This document shows, one piece after another, positions 5,276 through 7,164 of a stretch of DNA of 7,164 nucleotides. Every line of letters starts with the position of its first letter. Position 1 is the stretch's first letter. Made by a program: the position numbers and the translations under genes. Source of the stretch: Peptococcaceae bacterium UBA4997 (lineage in GTDB: Bacteria; Bacillota; Dehalobacteriia; UBA4068; UBA4997); contig DGYV01000008.1 in NCBI GenBank assembly GCA_002398485.1, positions 40,970-48,133 of the forward strand, given 5' to 3'. The notes beneath the pieces were generated by a model. It made no database searches. It was not told where the DNA came from and worked only from the letters and a program-made list of their open reading frames with translations.

Positions 5276-6595
5276 ATGTTAAAGATCACATTTATGGGAG
5301 CCGGAAGCACAATATTTACCAGAAATGTACTGGGTGACTGCATGTGCACCCCTGCATTGCAGAATGCAGAGATTGCCTTATACGACATTGACGAGGAGCG
5401 GTTAAAGGATTCCTATGTTATTTTATCCGCAATCAACAAAAATATAAATGAAGGCAGGTCCACCATCACCACCTATCTGGGAGTTCCTAACCGAAAGGCA
5501 GCATTAAAGGATGCAACCTTTGTTGTAAATGCCATTCAGGTAGGAGGTTACGATCCATGCACCATTCTGGATTTTGAAATCCCCAAGAAATATGGCTTAA
5601 AGCAGACCATTGCAGATACACTGGGAATCGGCGGAATTATGCGTGCTCTGCGGACAATCCCGGTACTTGAAGAATTTGCAAGGGATATGGAAGAGGTCTG
5701 TCCTGATGCTTATTTCTTAAATTATACCAATCCTATGGCAATGCTCACCGGATATATGCAGCGTTACACCAATGTAAAAACCATCGGCTTATGCCACAGT
5801 GTCCAAACCTGTTCTGAAACCGTTTTAAAAGGTCTTGGTATGGAGGACAAACTGGAAGGCCGTACAGAGTTAATTGCAGGAATCAACCATATGGCATGGC
5901 TTCTGGAACTTCGCGATAAAGATGGCAATGACCTGTATCCTGAGATCCGCCGCCTTGCTGACAAGAAAAACAAAGAAGAAAAACATAATGATATGGTTCG
6001 CTATGAATACATCCGTCATCTTGGCTACTACTGCACAGAGTCCAGCGAACACAACGCAGAATATAATCCATTTTTCATCAAGAGCCGTTATCCGGAAATG
6101 ATTGAGGACTATCAGATTCCTTTAGACGAATATCCACGCCGCTGTATCAAACAGATTGCTGAATGGGAACAGGATAAGGAAAACATTTTAAAAGACGGAA
6201 AAGTAACTCATGAACGCTCTTTAGAGTATGCCTCATACATCATGGAGGCAATTGTTACCAATAAACCTTACAAAATCGGCGGCAATGTAATCAACCACGG
6301 TCTCATTGACAATCTGCCAGCTGATGCCTGTGTGGAAGTTCCCTGTCTGGTTGACGGAAGCGGAATTACCCCCTGTCATGTAGGACCTTTGCCCCTTCAG
6401 CTGGCTGCTATGAATATGAGCAATATTTCCCCACAGCTTCTTACCATCGAAGCCGCCAGAACCAAAGACAGAGCAGCCATCTATCAGGCAGCCATGATGG
6501 ACCCCCACACTGCTGCTGAGCTGAATATACCTGATATTATTGCTATGTGTGATGAGCTGATCGAGGCCCACGGAGACTACATGAAAGGCTACTAA
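5276..6595 (+). CDS. melA: GH4 alpha-galactosidase (MelA type), NAD+ and Mn2+ dependent
   Basis: By family, GH4 enzymes cleave glycosides through a redox elimination mechanism that needs NAD+ and a divalent metal; the alpha-galactosidase branch acts on melibiose, raffinose and related sugars in the cytoplasm. This 439-residue protein resembles Bacillus subtilis MelA along its whole length. The N-terminal Rossmann motif is FMGAGSTIF (6-14), and NYTNPM lies at 149-154. The metal ligands expected in GH4 are Cys173 in CHSV (173-176) and His205 in NHMAWLL (204-210). SEHNAEY (257-263) and the conserved IPLDEYPRRC (281-290) follow. CHSV is the motif typical of alpha-galactosidases; phospho-glycosidase branches carry CDMP or CNVP, and alpha-glucosidases and alpha-glucuronidases other variants. 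No signal peptide is visible. The ATG at 5276 has AGGAAGAG at a normal distance. It is divergent from the AraC-family gene. No transporter or kinase gene is adjacent, so uptake must be encoded elsewhere. An alpha-galacturonidase is the main alternative. Confidence 0.95.
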   Translation: MLKITFMGAGSTIFTRNVLGDCMCTPALQNAEIALYDIDEERLKDSYVILSAINKNINEGRSTITTYLGVPNRKAALKDATFVVNAIQVGGYDPCTILDFEIPKKYGLKQTIADTLGIGGIMRALRTIPVLEEFARDMEEVCPDAYFLNYTNPMAMLTGYMQRYTNVKTIGLCHSVQTCSETVLKGLGMEDKLEGRTELIAGINHMAWLLELRDKDGNDLYPEIRRLADKKNKEEKHNDMVRYEYIRHLGYYCTESSEHNAEYNPFFIKSRYPEMIEDYQIPLDEYPRRCIKQIAEWEQDKENILKDGKVTHERSLEYASYIMEAIVTNKPYKIGGNVINHGLIDNLPADACVEVPCLVDGSGITPCHVGPLPLQLAAMNMSNISPQLLTIEAARTKDRAAIYQAAMMDPHTAAELNIPDIIAMCDELIEAHGDYMKGY

Positions 6596-6644
6596 AGCCC
6601 ATTAAAATCCATTATAGATTGACAATAAGATAACATAGAATCTT

Positions 6645-6675
6645 TGGAGCACGTATTGAATCAATACGTGCTCCA
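6645..6675. promoter_or_regulatory. 31-bp near-perfect palindrome, candidate HicB operator
   Basis: TGGAGCACGTATTGA (6645-6659) and its exact reverse complement (6661-6675) flank a single central A at 6660, giving two 15-bp arms. The centre falls inside the -35 box of the hicB promoter, a repressor position. The flanking sequence lacks a T-run on either strand, so it is not a standard intrinsic terminator, although the transcript could form a strong hairpin after the GH4 stop (6595). HicB proteins with a ribbon-helix-helix tail are known to repress their own promoters through palindromic sites. The 6596-6644 stretch shows no other feature. Confidence 0.72.
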
Positions 6676-6684
6676 TGTTATAAT
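6656..6684 (+). promoter_or_regulatory. Strong extended -10 promoter of hicB
   Basis: TTGAAT (6656-6661) is followed after 17 nt by a perfect TATAAT (6679-6684), preceded by TGT, an extended -10. The start should be near 6691, leaving about 23 nt before the ATG, with a full AGGAGGTG ribosome-binding site (6701-6708). This is the best sigma-A-type promoter in the window, and its -35 is buried in the palindrome. Confidence 0.75.
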
Positions 6685-6713
6685 TAGAGTACCAAAAGAT
6701 AGGAGGTGTTTCT

Positions 6714-7139
6714 ATGTTATCTGTATATCCGGCTTGCTTTTTTAAAGATGAAAATGGCTATTCCGTTATTTTCCCGGATCTAGACTGGCTTGGTACCTGC
6801 GGTGATACCCTGGAAGAAGCTATGCAGATGGCTGTGGACTGCCTTGCAGGATATCTGCATACCCTTCATATGGATGGAGAGGAGATTCCAGCCGCCTCTA
6901 ATATGGATGATATCCATATAAAAGTTGCTGAAGAACTTGATGTAGTACCTGCAGCGGATTCTGCATTTATTAATCTGGTAGCTGTTGATGTTGAGGAATA
7001 TGCCAAAGCACATTTTGAGAAATCTGTTAAAAAGACACTGACAATTCCAGTCTGGCTTAACAATGCCGCTCTGGAGCAAAACATTAACTTTTCTCATGTA
7101 CTAAAGGAAGCTCTGATTCACAAATTAAAAGAACACTAG
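6714..7139 (+). CDS. hicB: HicB-family antitoxin-like protein with C-terminal ribbon-helix-helix domain
   Basis: A 141-residue protein. The N-terminal partial-RNase-H-like HicB fold runs from about residue 5 to 50, with the family pattern YPACFFKDENGYSVIFPDLD (5-24), then GTCGDTLEEAMQMAVDCLAGYL (27-48). The C-terminal KKTLTIPVWLNNAALEQNI to LKEALIHKL (106-138) has the strand-helix-helix layout of a ribbon-helix-helix DNA-binding domain. In HicAB systems HicB neutralises the HicA mRNA interferase and represses the operon. No hicA-like ORF lies upstream, where it usually sits, and only 25 nt remain downstream, so pairing is unresolved. Solitary HicB-like proteins are common in gut Firmicutes. 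Translation starts at ATG 6714, 5 nt after AGGAGGTG. Transcription probably starts near 6691 under the palindrome at 6645-6675, implying autorepression. Confidence 0.9.
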   Translation: MLSVYPACFFKDENGYSVIFPDLDWLGTCGDTLEEAMQMAVDCLAGYLHTLHMDGEEIPAASNMDDIHIKVAEELDVVPAADSAFINLVAVDVEEYAKAHFEKSVKKTLTIPVWLNNAALEQNINFSHVLKEALIHKLKEH

Positions 7140-7164
7140 GATTTTTACCTAAGGGGTTCGACCC

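Noticed and set aside
6233..6571. 112-codon minus-strand frame inside the GH4 gene
   Set aside because: Antisense shadow of conserved GH4 sequence with no promoter or ribosome-binding site.
6619..6624. Perfect TTGACA -35 hexamer after the GH4 gene
   Set aside because: At 16-18 nt downstream there is only CTTTGG-like sequence; the nearest -10-like box, TAGAAT (6636-6641), is just 11 nt away, so no working promoter can be built.
6645..6675. The palindrome as an intrinsic terminator of the GH4 gene
   Set aside because: No uridine run follows on either strand, and the element is placed over the hicB -35, so operator is the better primary reading.
7151..7164. GGGGTTCGACCC at the right edge resembles a tRNA T-arm
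   Set aside because: The preceding 60-70 bases are hicB coding sequence with no acceptor, D or anticodon arms, so a plus-strand tRNA cannot end here; a partial terminator stem fits better.
1..7164. CRISPR array, insertion sequence, rRNA or phage genes
   Set aside because: No spaced repeats, transposase or integrase motifs, terminal inverted repeats or rRNA-like sequence were found on either strand.

Overview
This window looks like chromosomal DNA of a gut-type, low-to-moderate-GC Firmicute, most likely a Lachnospiraceae member (Blautia/Clostridium-like). The evidence is strong purine-rich Shine-Dalgarno sites, sigma-A-type promoters, a Bacillus-style GH4 alpha-galactosidase, a YdiF-like ABC-F protein and an EcsC-family protein. 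That placement is an inference from protein resemblance; there is no rRNA or other marker gene. No CRISPR array, rRNA, complete tRNA, transposase or phage gene is visible.

Layout from left to right. Minus strand: the first 357 codons of a GH88 unsaturated glucuronyl hydrolase (cut by the left edge) with its own promoter region at about 1119-1154. Next is a compact minus-strand operon, transcribed yccF (4258-3899), EcsC-family gene (3899-3108), ABC-F ATPase gene (3104-1215). Its genes overlap or abut (TGATG overlap, then a 3-nt gap). Upstream of it, also on the minus strand, is an AraC-family regulator that I re-start at a TTG codon at 5142. Plus strand: a complete GH4 alpha-galactosidase (MelA type) divergent from the AraC gene, then a HicB-family antitoxin-like gene with a strong promoter covered by a near-perfect 31-bp palindrome.

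How it fits together. The AraC/GH4 pair reads as a small alpha-galactoside utilisation module. The regulator gene and the enzyme gene diverge over 133 bp containing overlapping, oppositely directed -10 boxes, with an imperfect direct repeat abutting the weak GH4 -35. The GH88 gene belongs to a second, unrelated uronic-acid/glycosaminoglycan-type module that continues off the left edge. The yccF/EcsC/ABC-F operon between them has no evident link to sugar use. The HicB gene has no hicA upstream, and only 25 nt lie downstream, so whether it is solitary cannot be settled here.

The items most worth a second look are the 31-bp palindrome centred on the hicB -35 box, the face-to-face regulatory region of the AraC/GH4 pair, and the coupled yccF/EcsC/ABC-F operon whose ABC-F protein has an unusual tryptophan-rich C-terminal tail. 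I see no clear evidence for an entirely new biological system.
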